A stretch of DNA of 64,000 bases from Aquimarina sp. AU58. Its GTDB lineage: Bacteria; Bacteroidota; Bacteroidia; Flavobacteriales; Flavobacteriaceae. Under the pieces are notes generated by a model. That model ran no database searches, was not told where the DNA came from, and saw only the letters and a list, made by a program, of their open reading frames with translations. Location: positions 620,001 through 684,000 of the forward strand of contig NZ_OMPD01000014.1 in assembly GCF_900312745.1 (NCBI RefSeq). Reading direction: 5' to 3'. The position numbers and the translations under genes are program-made. Shown in pieces: positions 52,350 through 61,335 of the stretch; positions within the stretch are counted from its first letter, which is position 1; each line of letters opens with the position of its first letter.

Positions 52350-53825
52350 ATGAAATCAAAAAAATCATTTGTATTGTTATCTAGTACAGGATTGTTTATA
52401 GGCGCCCTATTAATGATCCTATCTGCCTGCTCACAAAATAAGGAAGCAGAGGCAAAGAATTACCTGGGGGCAGAAGGTATTCCTGTAAGTCAGGAAATGA
52501 TTGCCGAATTAACTTCACCTCCTAATGTTCCCGGACCTACAGGAAGAAGAAAAGCGAAGAAACTCATAGTAAATATGGAGGTCTTAGAAGAAGAAGGAGA
52601 GATGGCAGATGGTGTAAAATATGTGTATTGGACATTTGGAGGTTCGGTACCAGGAAGTTTTATAAGAACAAAAGTTGGGGATGAAGTAGAGTTTCACTTA
52701 AAAAATCACCCAGATAACAAACTACCCCATAATATAGACTTACACGCCGTAACGGGCCCAGGGGGTGGTGCAACTTCTTCTTTTGTAGCTCCTGGACACG
52801 AAGCTCAGTTTTCTTTTAAAGTGCTAAACCCGGGCTTATATGTATACCACTGTGCAACAGCTCCGGTAGGAATGCACATCGCTAATGGGATGTATGGGTT
52901 AATACTTGTTGAGCCCGAAGAAGGCCTTCCTCCGGTAGATAAAGAATATTATGTAATGCAAGGGGATTTTTATACCAAAGGAGAGAATGGAGATAGAGGA
53001 TTGCAGCCTTTTGATATGAAAAAAGCTGTAGATGAAGATGCAGATTATGTGGTTTTTAATGGAAAAGTTGGCTCGTTAACAGGCGATAATGCTATTACAG
53101 CAAATGTAGGAGAAACCGTTAGATTATATGTTGGTAATGGGGGACCAAATCTTGTATCATCTTTTCATGTTATTGGTGAAATTTTTGATGTCGTTAGGGT
53201 AGAAGGAGGTGATCTTATTAATACCAATGTGCAAACTACTCTGGTTCCTGCAGGAGGTGCAGCTATTGTAGAATTTAAAGTTGATGTTCCGGGAACCTTC
53301 ATTTTAGTGGATCACTCTATTTTTAGAGCCTTTAATAAAGGTGCTTTAGGAATGCTCAAAGTGCAAGGCGAAGAGAACAAGAAAATCTATTCGGGTAAAG
53401 AGGAAGAAGGAGTGTACCAACCCGAAGGAAGTGGAATCCAGGAAATGCCTATTGATAAGGATGTTGTACAAACCGAAGAAACGGCAAAATCACTTCAAGA
53501 AAAAATGGAGTTTGGTAAAGCCACCTATATGAGAACTTGTTTTGCATGTCATCAAGCCGAAGGGCAAGGAATTCCTAATGCTTTTCCACCTTTGGCTAAA
53601 TCAGATTATCTAAATGCTGATCTAAATCGTGCAATTGATATTATTTTACATGGAAAAACAGGAGAAATAACTGTAAATGGTGTAAAATATAATAGTGTGA
53701 TGACTAAACAGGATTTAACCGATGAAGAAGTGGCCAATGTGCTTACTTATATATATAACAGTTGGGGAAATTCTAAAAAAGAAGTTACACCTTCAACAGT
53801 TGCTAGTAGAAGAAACGCACATTAA
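52350..53825 (+). CDS. nirK: Copper nitrite reductase fused to cytochrome c
   Basis: 491 residues. The N-terminus is a lipoprotein-like signal (MILSACSQ). The two-cupredoxin nitrite reductase body has copper ligands visible in [12 protein letters not shown] and [21 protein letters not shown], and the second cupredoxin in [11 protein letters not shown] and [14 protein letters not shown]-terminal cytochrome c domain begins near residue 385 with the heme motif CFACH and ends in [11 protein letters not shown]. The fusion would pass electrons straight to the copper site. It reduces nitrite to NO, the substrate of the neighbouring qNOR. Confidence 0.96.
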   Translation: MKSKKSFVLLSSTGLFIGALLMILSACSQNKEAEAKNYLGAEGIPVSQEMIAELTSPPNVPGPTGRRKAKKLIVNMEVLEEEGEMADGVKYVYWTFGGSVPGSFIRTKVGDEVEFHLKNHPDNKLPHNIDLHAVTGPGGGATSSFVAPGHEAQFSFKVLNPGLYVYHCATAPVGMHIANGMYGLILVEPEEGLPPVDKEYYVMQGDFYTKGENGDRGLQPFDMKKAVDEDADYVVFNGKVGSLTGDNAITANVGETVRLYVGNGGPNLVSSFHVIGEIFDVVRVEGGDLINTNVQTTLVPAGGAAIVEFKVDVPGTFILVDHSIFRAFNKGALGMLKVQGEENKKIYSGKEEEGVYQPEGSGIQEMPIDKDVVQTEETAKSLQEKMEFGKATYMRTCFACHQAEGQGIPNAFPPLAKSDYLNADLNRAIDIILHGKTGEITVNGVKYNSVMTKQDLTDEEVANVLTYIYNSWGNSKKEVTPSTVASRRNAH

Positions 53826-53837
53826 AAATTGGAATAA

Positions 53838-54629
53838 ATGACAACCTCTCCTTTAAAAATAGTTTTCTTTTTTGCTATGTGTATAGTATGTACATTAAAT
53901 AGTGTTATAGCACAAACAGAAAATATGGTTACTGTTAAAGGAGGGGTTTATATTCCTTTATATGGAGTTGATTCTACCGCTGTAAAAGTTAATGATTTTT
54001 TAATGGATGTTTATCCTGTATCAAATAGTGAGTTTTTAGCATTTGTTAAGAAATATCCACAATGGAAACGTAGTCACGTAAAACGTTTGTTTGCAGATAA
54101 GAATTACCTGGTGCTTTGGAAAGATGATAATACGTTAAGTGATCAATTGAAACCTAATTCTCCTATAACAGGTATTTCTTGGTTTGCTGCCAAAAAATAT
54201 TGTGAGTGTCAGGGAAAAAGACTACCAACTATTGACGAGTGGGAATATGCTGCAATGGCAGATGATAAGACCATAGATGCAAGAAAAAAAGAAACCTATA
54301 ATCAATATATTTTAGAATGGTATGAAACCCCTAAATCTTTTAACAATAGTATAGGATCTACTTTTAAAAATTACTGGGGTATATATGATTTACATGGATT
54401 GGTGTGGGAATGGACACTGGATTTTAATTCTGTATTGATATCGGGAGAATCTAGAAAAGATGTAGATAAAGATAGTAATCTGTTTTGTGGCAGTGCAGCG
54501 GTTGGAGCTTCAGATTTAATGAATTATGCAGCGTTTATGCGGTATGCTTTTAGAGGTAGTATGAAAGCAAATTATGCAGTAAAGAATTTGGGATTTCGTT
54601 GCGTAAAAGATATTGATATAACTCCTTAG
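53838..54629 (+). CDS. nirV: NirV-like SUMF1/FGE-fold protein
   Basis: 263 residues. A signal peptide (to about residue 25, NSVIAQ) is followed by a formylglycine-generating-enzyme-like fold: VKGGVYIPLYG, DVYPVSNSEFLAFV, ITGISWFAAKKYCECQGKRLPTIDEWEYAA, GLVWEWTLDF and FCGSAAVGASD...YAFRG...LGFRC. The FGE second catalytic Cys is not obvious (Asn occupies the matching place), so true sulfatase modification is doubtful. NirV proteins are known companions of NirK and probably act in maturation or electron transfer. It is 12 bp from nirK. Confidence 0.85.
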   Translation: MTTSPLKIVFFFAMCIVCTLNSVIAQTENMVTVKGGVYIPLYGVDSTAVKVNDFLMDVYPVSNSEFLAFVKKYPQWKRSHVKRLFADKNYLVLWKDDNTLSDQLKPNSPITGISWFAAKKYCECQGKRLPTIDEWEYAAMADDKTIDARKKETYNQYILEWYETPKSFNNSIGSTFKNYWGIYDLHGLVWEWTLDFNSVLISGESRKDVDKDSNLFCGSAAVGASDLMNYAAFMRYAFRGSMKANYAVKNLGFRCVKDIDITP

Positions 54630-54677
54630 ATTCATAAGATAAAACTCAAGTACATAATGTATGTTAAATCATCAAAT

Positions 54678-55301
54678 ATGATTAAAATGAATATCATAAA
54701 AATTTTACTATTAGGAATAATTATTGTGTTGGGCTCTTGTAATAAAGAAAAAAAACAAGAAGAAGTTGCTGTGTCAGAATCCAGATCCAAAGAACACAAT
54801 ACTTCTATTTCTGAACTTTCGATCTACAATTTACCTGCTATCTGGACCACGCAGGATAATAAAAAAATAGAACTCAAAGAACTAAAAGGAGATGTTCTTG
54901 TAATGGTAATGATTTATACCTCCTGTAAAGCAGCCTGCCCAAGATTGGTTGCCGATATGAGAGATATAGAAGCTCAAATTCCAGAATCTAAAAAAGAGAA
55001 TGTTAAACTCTTATTAGTAAGTATTGACCCAGAGACGGATACCCCCGAGAGGCTTAAAAAATTCTCTATTGAGAACGAAATGGAATCTGATCAATGGCTG
55101 TTTCTTAGAGGTACTAAATCAGATACCAGAGAATTTGCAGCAGTTCTGGCTGTTAATTACAAAAAAATATCACCAATGGATTTTTCACACTCTAATATCA
55201 TAAGCGTTTTTGATCAGGGAGGAGAGCTAGTACATCAACAAGAAGGGTTGGGAGTAAACAATAAGGAAACTGTAGATAAAATTATTGAGCTGGCGCATTA
55301 A
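54678..55301 (+). CDS. SCO1/SenC-family copper chaperone lipoprotein
   Basis: 207 residues from ATG 54678 (54657 and 54687 are alternatives); a lipoprotein Cys follows the hydrophobic stretch (IIIVLGSC). Thioredoxin fold with the SCO copper site CKAAC in MIYTSCKAACPRLV and a later His in FSHSNIISVF. It delivers copper to cupredoxin-type or CuA sites, here plausibly NirK or NosZ. It follows nirV by about 50 bp and is probably in the same operon. Confidence 0.9.
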   Translation: MIKMNIIKILLLGIIIVLGSCNKEKKQEEVAVSESRSKEHNTSISELSIYNLPAIWTTQDNKKIELKELKGDVLVMVMIYTSCKAACPRLVADMRDIEAQIPESKKENVKLLLVSIDPETDTPERLKKFSIENEMESDQWLFLRGTKSDTREFAAVLAVNYKKISPMDFSHSNIISVFDQGGELVHQQEGLGVNNKETVDKIIELAH

Positions 55302-55362
55302 TTAAAAAAGAATATGGTCTTTTACCCCTTACTATTTAAGAATTTTCTGAAAACAAAAAAAT

Positions 55363-55429
55363 AAAAGACTAATTTGTCCGAAAACATGACTTTTATCATA
55401 TTTATGTCCCCGTCCCATACCTAATTTTG
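55363..55429 (+). promoter_or_regulatory. Compound promoter before the cytochrome c gene
   Basis: AAAAGAC-N6-GTCCGAA (55363-55382, centre 55372.5), TGAC-TTTT-ATCA (55387-55398, centre 55392.5) and -7 box TAATTTTG (55422-55429). Spacing 20 bp and 29.5 bp. One half-site is of the AAAAGAY type and the other of the GTCCGAA (norB/rrf2 B) type. Confidence 0.7.
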
Positions 55430-55498
55430 TCTTATATAATCAAAATAATATTTCTCTTAAGAAATGAATTTTTGAACAATAATCTTAAATCTATTAAA

Positions 55499-56005
55499 AT
55501 GATTAGACTAGACAAATTGATACTCTTATTTGCTGTTACTTTATTGATAAGTTGCGGAGGAAAAGAAGAAAAAAAGGAAGAACAAATTAAAATAGGAAAA
55601 AGTACAACAACTCAAAAAAAAGAAACCAAACCTGTTTCTACCGGCGTTCCTGCATCAAAAAAAGTTGATCTCACAAATAAAGGAGTAGGGCCAATCAAGA
55701 GTTTAGTATTAGATGCCACCATCGATGAAAAAATGGCTGCTCAAGGAGCCGAACTTTTTAAGACAAAATGTACTGCTTGTCATAAAACTCATAAGAAGTT
55801 TATCGGACCAGCTCCTGTTGACATTTTAAAAAGGAGAACCCCAGAATGGGTGATGAATATGATTCTAGATCCTGAAAAAATGATTAAAGAAGATCCATTG
55901 GCTCAAGAGCTATTAAAAGAACATAATGGTTCTCCTATGGCTAATCAAAGCTTAAAAGAGGAAGAAGCCAGAGCTATTTTAGAGTACTTCAGGACATTGA
56001 AATAA
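55499..56005 (+). CDS. Mono-heme cytochrome c lipoprotein
   Basis: 168 residues from ATG 55499, where a lipoprotein signal begins (LLFAVTLLISC); earlier in-frame starts lack a signal. The heme motif is CTACH in KTKCTACHKTHKKFIGPAP, with a Met ligand probably in GSPMANQSL. The N-terminal mature part is a Lys/Glu-rich linker. Such cytochromes feed electrons to NosZ in clade II clusters. It is preceded by a compound promoter and followed after about 190 bp by the fasciclin gene. Confidence 0.9.
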   Translation: MIRLDKLILLFAVTLLISCGGKEEKKEEQIKIGKSTTTQKKETKPVSTGVPASKKVDLTNKGVGPIKSLVLDATIDEKMAAQGAELFKTKCTACHKTHKKFIGPAPVDILKRRTPEWVMNMILDPEKMIKEDPLAQELLKEHNGSPMANQSLKEEEARAILEYFRTLK

Positions 56006-56144
56006 AAGTAATATACCAAGTGTAGATGATAGCCATACAATAAGAAAATGTCTTAGAGATATTTTAAAAGAAACTATTGTTTAATAGGTAGAAATAACGA
56101 AACGAACTACTTGTCCCGATGAAAATCAGGAGCTATGTAAAACC

Positions 56145-56160
56145 CCATTGATCTATATCA
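56145..56160 (+). promoter_or_regulatory. Crp/Fnr-type site before the fasciclin gene
   Basis: Perfect palindrome ATTGAT-CTAT-ATCAAT centred at 56152.5, about 46 bp before the ATG at 56199. No Rrf2-type palindrome lies 20 bp upstream. The -7 region looks weak (TAATCAAT) but AATATAAAC, also found before nosZ, is present. Confidence 0.65.
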
Positions 56161-56198
56161 ATACTCGTCTGACCATTTAACATAATCAATATAAACGC

Positions 56199-56777
56199 AT
56201 GAAAACAACTAAAGTAACTTTTTTGATTTTATTATGCTTTACTTTCTTGTTAAGTTGTAAAACTGAAACAAAGAAAGAACAAGTAGATTCTGCTACTAAA
56301 AGCGCAGTTACAGAAGGAACCGAAGAGAAACAAGGACAAGCATTTATCCAGGATGATGAAGCGACTCCTAATGTACTTAATATTGCTATTGGTTCTAAAG
56401 ATCATACTACATTGGTAGCAGCTGTTCAGGCTGCTGGTTTAGAAAATGCCTTAGTAAATGCAGGACCCTTAATGGTATTCGCTCCTACTAATGAAGCATT
56501 TGATGCATTACCAGCCGGAACAGTAGAAAATCTTTTGAAACCAGAAAATAAAGATGCATTAGCGAATATTCTAAAATACCATGTAACGCCTGGTAATTAT
56601 TCAAAAGATTTTTTGAAAAAATTTAAGAAACTAGGTCAATCCAATGGTGTCGATGTAAAAGTAACTAAAGACGATAGTGATGTTTTTATCGGAGAAGCCA
56701 AAATTATAGCAAGTATTCCTGCTGGTAACGGAATAGTACATGTTATTGATAAAGTATTACTTCCTCCATCTAATTAA
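56199..56777 (+). CDS. Fasciclin-domain lipoprotein
   Basis: 192 residues. Lipoprotein signal with Cys near residue 20 (TFLLSC), a polar Lys/Thr/Glu linker, then one fasciclin (FAS1) domain about 60-190: DHTTLVAAVQAAGLENAL, GPLMVFAPTNEAFDALPAGT, LKYHVTPGNY and NGIVHVIDKVLLPP. Function beyond an envelope-anchored adhesion/scaffold fold is not known. Its place, just upstream of nosZ with a Crp/Fnr site, ties it to the denitrification regulon. Confidence 0.9.
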   Translation: MKTTKVTFLILLCFTFLLSCKTETKKEQVDSATKSAVTEGTEEKQGQAFIQDDEATPNVLNIAIGSKDHTTLVAAVQAAGLENALVNAGPLMVFAPTNEAFDALPAGTVENLLKPENKDALANILKYHVTPGNYSKDFLKKFKKLGQSNGVDVKVTKDDSDVFIGEAKIIASIPAGNGIVHVIDKVLLPPSN

Positions 56778-56791
56778 TGAACAAATAAAAA

Positions 56792-56805
56792 CTGATCTGG
56801 ATCAG
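56792..56805 (+). promoter_or_regulatory. Crp/Fnr-type site before nosZ
   Basis: CTGAT-CTGG-ATCAG centred at 56798.5, about 44 bp before the nosZ ATG. Like the fasciclin site it has no Rrf2-type palindrome 20 bp upstream, so nosZ may respond to the oxygen-type signal only. Confidence 0.62.
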
Positions 56806-56842
56806 CACAGATTTGACCTCTACAACAATAAATATAAACCAG

Positions 56843-58810
56843 ATGAAACAAATATCTAAAATACTCTTTATAACAGCAATACTTAGCTTGATGATAAGTA
56901 GTTGTGCCAATGTTAATAAAGATAAAAAAATAACGGATGGAGCTTTGGGCTCTAATGCCGCAGAAAAAGTCTACGTCGCTCCCGGAGAGCATGACGAATT
57001 TTATGCATTCGTCTCAGGGGGATTTAGCGGACAATTATCAGTATATGGACTTCCGTCAGGAAGACTATTTAAAGTAATTCCGGTTTTTTCACAAGACGCA
57101 GAAAAAGCCTGGGGATATAATGAAGAAACAAAGCCAATGCTCAATACCTCTTATGGTTTTGTTCCTTGGGATGATGCTCACCACCCTGATATATCACAAA
57201 CCAATGGAGAAGTCGATGGACGGTGGGTTTTTATTAACGGAAACAATACTCCAAGAATTGCAAAAATTGATCTAAGCACTTTCGAGACTACAGAAATAAT
57301 TGAAGTGCCTAATAGTGCCGGTAATCATAGTTCTTCTTTTGTAACAGAAAATACAGAGTATGTAGTAGCAGGAACTCGTTTTTCTGTGCCCGTGCCACAA
57401 GAAGATATCGCTATCAAAGAATATAAAGGAAAATTTAAAGGAGCTGTATCTTTTATTAGTGTAGATCCTGATCATGGAAACATGGAAATGGCTTTTCAGA
57501 TTTTACTGCCAGGTTTTAATTATGATCTAGCGCATCCAGGTAGAGGAGCTTCACATGGTTGGTTCTTTTTTACTACATATAATACAGAAGAAGCAAATTC
57601 TTTATTAGAAGTAAATGCATCTCAAAATGATAAAGACTTCATAGCTGCAATCAATTGGAAAAAAGCAGAAGAATATATTAAACAGGGAAAATTTAAGACG
57701 ATGCCGGCTAATTATGCACATAATGTATATGATGAGAAAACACACACGGCTACCTCTACAATGAAAAAAGAGGTAAAAGTATTAGATCCTGCAGAATGCC
57801 CGGGGTTGGTATACTTTTTACCAACACCAAAATCACCACATGGTTGTGATGTAGACCCATCGGGAGAATATATTGTGGGTAATGGTAAACTTTCGGCCGA
57901 CCTTACAGTGCACTCGTTTAGTAAGATGATTAAAGCTATAGAAAATAAACAGTTTGATGGTGACGCATACGGAATTCCGATTATTAAATTTGAAGATGCA
58001 CTGGCAGGTGTTGTTTCTCAAGCTGGTCTAGGACCATTACATACCGAGTTTGATGGTAAAGGAAATGGATATACCACTTTCTTTATTTCTTCCGAAGTAG
58101 TAAAATGGAAACTAGGAAGTTGGGAAGTAGTAGACAGAAAACCTACATACTATTCTGTAGGTCACTTGATGATTCCCGGAGGAAACTCTAGAAAACCATT
58201 TGGGAAATATGTACTGGCGATGAATAAGATAACCAAAGACCGTTATTTACCAACCGGACCAGAGGTTACGCAATCAGCACAGTTATATGATATCACAGGC
58301 GAAAAAATGGAATTACTATTAGATTTCCCAACTATTGGAGAGCCACATTATGCTGCTGGTATCACAGCAGATCTAATAAAACCTCGCTCTAAAAAGATCT
58401 ATAAGTTAGAAGAAAACGAACATAAGTATGCTATTAAAAATAATGAAAATGTAAGAGTAGAACGTGACGGAAAAGAAGTACACGTATATATGACTATGAT
58501 TCGAAGCCATTTTACTCCAGATAATATAGAAGGGATTAAAGTAGGAGATAAGGTCTATTTTCATGTCACAAATTTAGAACAAGATTATGATGTACCACAT
58601 GGAGTGAGTATGATCGGAGCCAATACTTCTGAACTATTAATAATGCCTGGACAAACAGAAACTTTTGTTTGGGAACCTAAGCAAGTAGGAGTCTGGCCAT
58701 TCTATTGTACCGATTTTTGTTCGGCATTACATCAAGAGATGCAAGGATATGTAAGGGTATCACCAGCATCATCTAATATAGAACTTTCTTGGTCTCTAGG
58801 AGAAGATTAA
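56843..58810 (+). CDS. nosZ: Nitrous oxide reductase, clade II (Sec-type)
   Basis: 655 residues from ATG 56843 (MKQISKILFITAILSLMISSC), a Sec/lipoprotein signal without twin arginine, which is the clade II hallmark. The beta-propeller carries CuZ His ligands in WDDAHHPDI, HPGRGASHGW, TPKSPHGCDVDPSG and GEPHYAAG. The C-terminal cupredoxin holds the CuA site: CTDFCSALHQEMQGY. It reduces N2O to N2, the last step of denitrification. Accessory genes follow. Confidence 0.96.
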   Translation: MKQISKILFITAILSLMISSCANVNKDKKITDGALGSNAAEKVYVAPGEHDEFYAFVSGGFSGQLSVYGLPSGRLFKVIPVFSQDAEKAWGYNEETKPMLNTSYGFVPWDDAHHPDISQTNGEVDGRWVFINGNNTPRIAKIDLSTFETTEIIEVPNSAGNHSSSFVTENTEYVVAGTRFSVPVPQEDIAIKEYKGKFKGAVSFISVDPDHGNMEMAFQILLPGFNYDLAHPGRGASHGWFFFTTYNTEEANSLLEVNASQNDKDFIAAINWKKAEEYIKQGKFKTMPANYAHNVYDEKTHTATSTMKKEVKVLDPAECPGLVYFLPTPKSPHGCDVDPSGEYIVGNGKLSADLTVHSFSKMIKAIENKQFDGDAYGIPIIKFEDALAGVVSQAGLGPLHTEFDGKGNGYTTFFISSEVVKWKLGSWEVVDRKPTYYSVGHLMIPGGNSRKPFGKYVLAMNKITKDRYLPTGPEVTQSAQLYDITGEKMELLLDFPTIGEPHYAAGITADLIKPRSKKIYKLEENEHKYAIKNNENVRVERDGKEVHVYMTMIRSHFTPDNIEGIKVGDKVYFHVTNLEQDYDVPHGVSMIGANTSELLIMPGQTETFVWEPKQVGVWPFYCTDFCSALHQEMQGYVRVSPASSNIELSWSLGED

Positions 58811-58854
58811 TTTCTAATGCTACCAGGAAGGAGATAGATTAGTTATATTTCCAA

Positions 58855-58886
58855 AAAAGCGAGAGGACAAAACCCCTCTCGCTTTT
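58855..58886 (+). terminator. Hairpin between nosZ and the accessory genes
   Basis: 12-bp stem AAAAGCGAGAGG / CCTCTCGCTTTT with an 8-base loop and a short T end. It may be a partial terminator giving more nosZ than accessory transcript, or a processing site. Confidence 0.7.
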
Positions 58887-58911
58887 AAATCAACTTAAAA
58901 AGATTGTTATC

Positions 58912-59511
58912 ATGAAGAAGAAATCAAGATTATTAATGCTTGTAGGAGTATTGCTGCCTTTATTTCTGTTTGTATTTCCTCTTTGGAATATTACATTAGA
59001 AGCTCCTCAATATCCAACCCCATTAGGAATGGATATCTATATCAATGATTTCGCAGACATGCATCCTCATGATATTAAGAATATCAATTTGATGAATCAT
59101 TATGTTGGGATGAAATACATTCCCGAATCGATTCCAGAATTCAGGATTTTTCCTATCGTGATTATAATAATGGCTGCTTTAGGTACTGTATTAGCTTTTA
59201 CAACAAACTATAAATGGTTTTTGGGGTGGTTTATTGTAATGGCTCTTTTAGCTTTGGCAGGAATCTACGATTTTTACCTTTGGGAACACGACTATGGCCA
59301 TAATTTGGATCCAAAAGCAATAATGAAATTTACTAATCCAGATGGGACTGTTATGGGGTTTCAACCTCCTTTATTCGGAACTAAAGATATTTTAAATTTT
59401 AGAGCGCATTCATACCCTCAACTGGGAGCCTATTTTTTAGCTGTAGGAATGGCCTTGACCTTTATTTCTTATTTCGTAGGAAAACGTGAAAAAACTTTAA
59501 AAGCCCAATAA
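58912..59511 (+). CDS. NosB-like membrane protein of clade II nos cluster
   Basis: 199 residues. TM segments at about 8-26 (LLMLVGVLLPLFLFVFPLW), 80-102, 107-125 and 172-192. The sequence between has YPTPLGMDIYINDFADMHPHDIKNINLMNHYVGMKYI. It occupies the nosB place directly after nosZ in clade II clusters. Function is unknown; membrane assembly or electron supply to NosZ is inferred. It ends 2 bp before nosL. Confidence 0.75.
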   Translation: MKKKSRLLMLVGVLLPLFLFVFPLWNITLEAPQYPTPLGMDIYINDFADMHPHDIKNINLMNHYVGMKYIPESIPEFRIFPIVIIIMAALGTVLAFTTNYKWFLGWFIVMALLALAGIYDFYLWEHDYGHNLDPKAIMKFTNPDGTVMGFQPPLFGTKDILNFRAHSYPQLGAYFLAVGMALTFISYFVGKREKTLKAQ

Positions 59512-59513
59512 AA

Positions 59514-59960
59514 ATGGAAAAACATAACGTTAACAATATCGTCTTTTTTATTTTGATGATCGTGTTTTTTGGCTCGTGTAATGTTCAACCAGAAACAATA
59601 CACTATGGAGAGGATAATTGTCATTATTGTCGAATGACTATTGTCGATAAAATTCATGGAGCAGAGATTGTAACAAAAAAAGGCAAGGTGTTCAAGTTTG
59701 ATGCTGTAGAATGTATGGTAAATTATTCTGCAGAGATAGATAAAGAAGAGGTGTCACTTTACCTTTCTAATCACTACGATGCTCCAGAAGAATTAATTGA
59801 TGCGACACAAGCTACTTTTTTGATAAGTAAAAATATATCGAGTCCCATGGGAGCATTTTTAACTTCATTTGAGAATGAGTCGAGTGCAAAAAAAGTGAAA
59901 TCTGAAAAAGGAGGAGATGTATTTACCTGGGAAGAACTTTTAAAACACCTAAAACATTAA
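59514..59960 (+). CDS. nosL: NosL copper-binding lipoprotein
   Basis: 148 residues. Lipoprotein signal with Cys20 (VFFGSC), then the NosL domain with NCHYCRMTIVD, a Cys-x-x-Cys-x-Met copper-binding motif, and VECMVNY. It is a copper chaperone for assembly of the NosZ copper sites. Two bp follow the previous gene. Confidence 0.93.
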   Translation: MEKHNVNNIVFFILMIVFFGSCNVQPETIHYGEDNCHYCRMTIVDKIHGAEIVTKKGKVFKFDAVECMVNYSAEIDKEEVSLYLSNHYDAPEELIDATQATFLISKNISSPMGAFLTSFENESSAKKVKSEKGGDVFTWEELLKHLKH

Positions 59961-60093
59961 AATAGGAATATATCTATTAGGTGACTACCAGATAAAAATA
60001 CCTTATCCCGATGAAGACTAGAAACTGTTCTAATTCTATATTGGTTAGTCTGAACACAAATCTAACCTACAGGGAAAACAAAAAAATAAATAG

Positions 60094-61335
60094 ATGTTTC
60101 AAATCAGAAAAATACTATTTCTGGCAATCTTTCTTCTACCCGTATTACTTTTGGGCAAGACTATAAAGGTCTGTAATTCCTGTGAAATAAAGACAATTAA
60201 AGAAGGTGTCGCTATAGCCACAGCACTTGATACGGTAGTGATAAAAAAAGGAAAGTATAATGAATTTGATATTGTGATCGATAAACCTTTGACATTATTG
60301 GGTGAAAACTATCCCATAATTGATGGAGAACTAAAAGGAGGAATTATAAAAGTGGTTTCTGATAATGTTACTGTAGATGGGTTATTCATTATTAATGTGG
60401 GTACTAGTTATACAGAAGATTATGCGGCTGTTCGAGTGGTGAAAAGCCAAAATTTTTTGATACAAAATTTGGTGTTAGAAAAGCTGTTTTTTGGGATTTA
60501 TATAGAGAAATCAAGAGATGGCAGAATTTTTCATAATAAGATTATAGGTGATGCAGTAGAAGAGTACAATTCGGGTAATGGCATACAACTATGGTATTCT
60601 CAAAATATAGATATAGAAAATAACATCATTACACATGTAAGAGACGGGATTTATCTTGAGTTTGCCAATGATTGTAGAATAAAAAATAATATAAGTTCTA
60701 ATAACTTACGATATGGGTTGCATTTTATGTTTTCTAATAATGATCTGTATGAAAACAATACGTTTGAGAATAATGGGGCAGGTGTTGCTGTAATGTTCTC
60801 TAAGAAGATAAAAATGTTGACGAATACGTTTAAAGAAAACTGGGGAACAGCATCCTATGGTCTTTTGTTGAAAGAGATCAATGATGCAGAAATAACAGGG
60901 AATATTTTTAAAGAAAATACAATAGGAATTAATATCGAAGGCTCTAATCGAATTAGGTATACCAAAAACAGTTTTATAAAAAACGGTTGGGCTATTAAAG
61001 TACGTGGTGCATGTTATACAAATATATTTAGCAATAATAATTTTATGTATAATTCATTTGATGTTTCTTATAACAGTAAACTTAATGATAACAAATTTGA
61101 TAAGAATTATTGGAGTGGGTATACAGGATATGATTTGGATAAAGACGGTATTGGAGATGTACCCTACAGACCAGTAAAACTATTCTCATATATTGTAAAT
61201 CGAACCCCAGAAACGATTATCTTAATGAGGAGTTTGTTTATTGATATGATTGATTTTTCTGAAAAAGTTTCCCCTGTATTTACTCCTGATAATTTACTTG
61301 ATAATTATCCCTTAATGAAAAGCAAGAATGATTAA
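60094..61335 (+). CDS. nosD: NosD periplasmic beta-helix protein
   Basis: 413 residues. A signal peptide (to about residue 22) is followed by a right-handed parallel beta-helix with CASH/NosD-type repeats (ENNIITHVRDGIYLEF, NNISSNNLRYGLHFMFSN, ENNTFENNGAGVAVMFS, GNIFKENTIGINIEG) and the NosD C-terminus (NYWSGYTGYDLDKDGIGDVPYRP). It is needed for NosZ copper-site maturation with the NosFY transporter. The 3' end overlaps nosF by 8 bp. Confidence 0.95.
   Translation: MFQIRKILFLAIFLLPVLLLGKTIKVCNSCEIKTIKEGVAIATALDTVVIKKGKYNEFDIVIDKPLTLLGENYPIIDGELKGGIIKVVSDNVTVDGLFIINVGTSYTEDYAAVRVVKSQNFLIQNLVLEKLFFGIYIEKSRDGRIFHNKIIGDAVEEYNSGNGIQLWYSQNIDIENNIITHVRDGIYLEFANDCRIKNNISSNNLRYGLHFMFSNNDLYENNTFENNGAGVAVMFSKKIKMLTNTFKENWGTASYGLLLKEINDAEITGNIFKENTIGINIEGSNRIRYTKNSFIKNGWAIKVRGACYTNIFSNNNFMYNSFDVSYNSKLNDNKFDKNYWSGYTGYDLDKDGIGDVPYRPVKLFSYIVNRTPETIILMRSLFIDMIDFSEKVSPVFTPDNLLDNYPLMKSKND

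Noticed and set aside
56111..60025. Similar strings TCCCGATGAA at 56112 and 60006
   Set aside because: Short similarity with weak hairpin potential; no consistent position relative to genes and no further copy noted.
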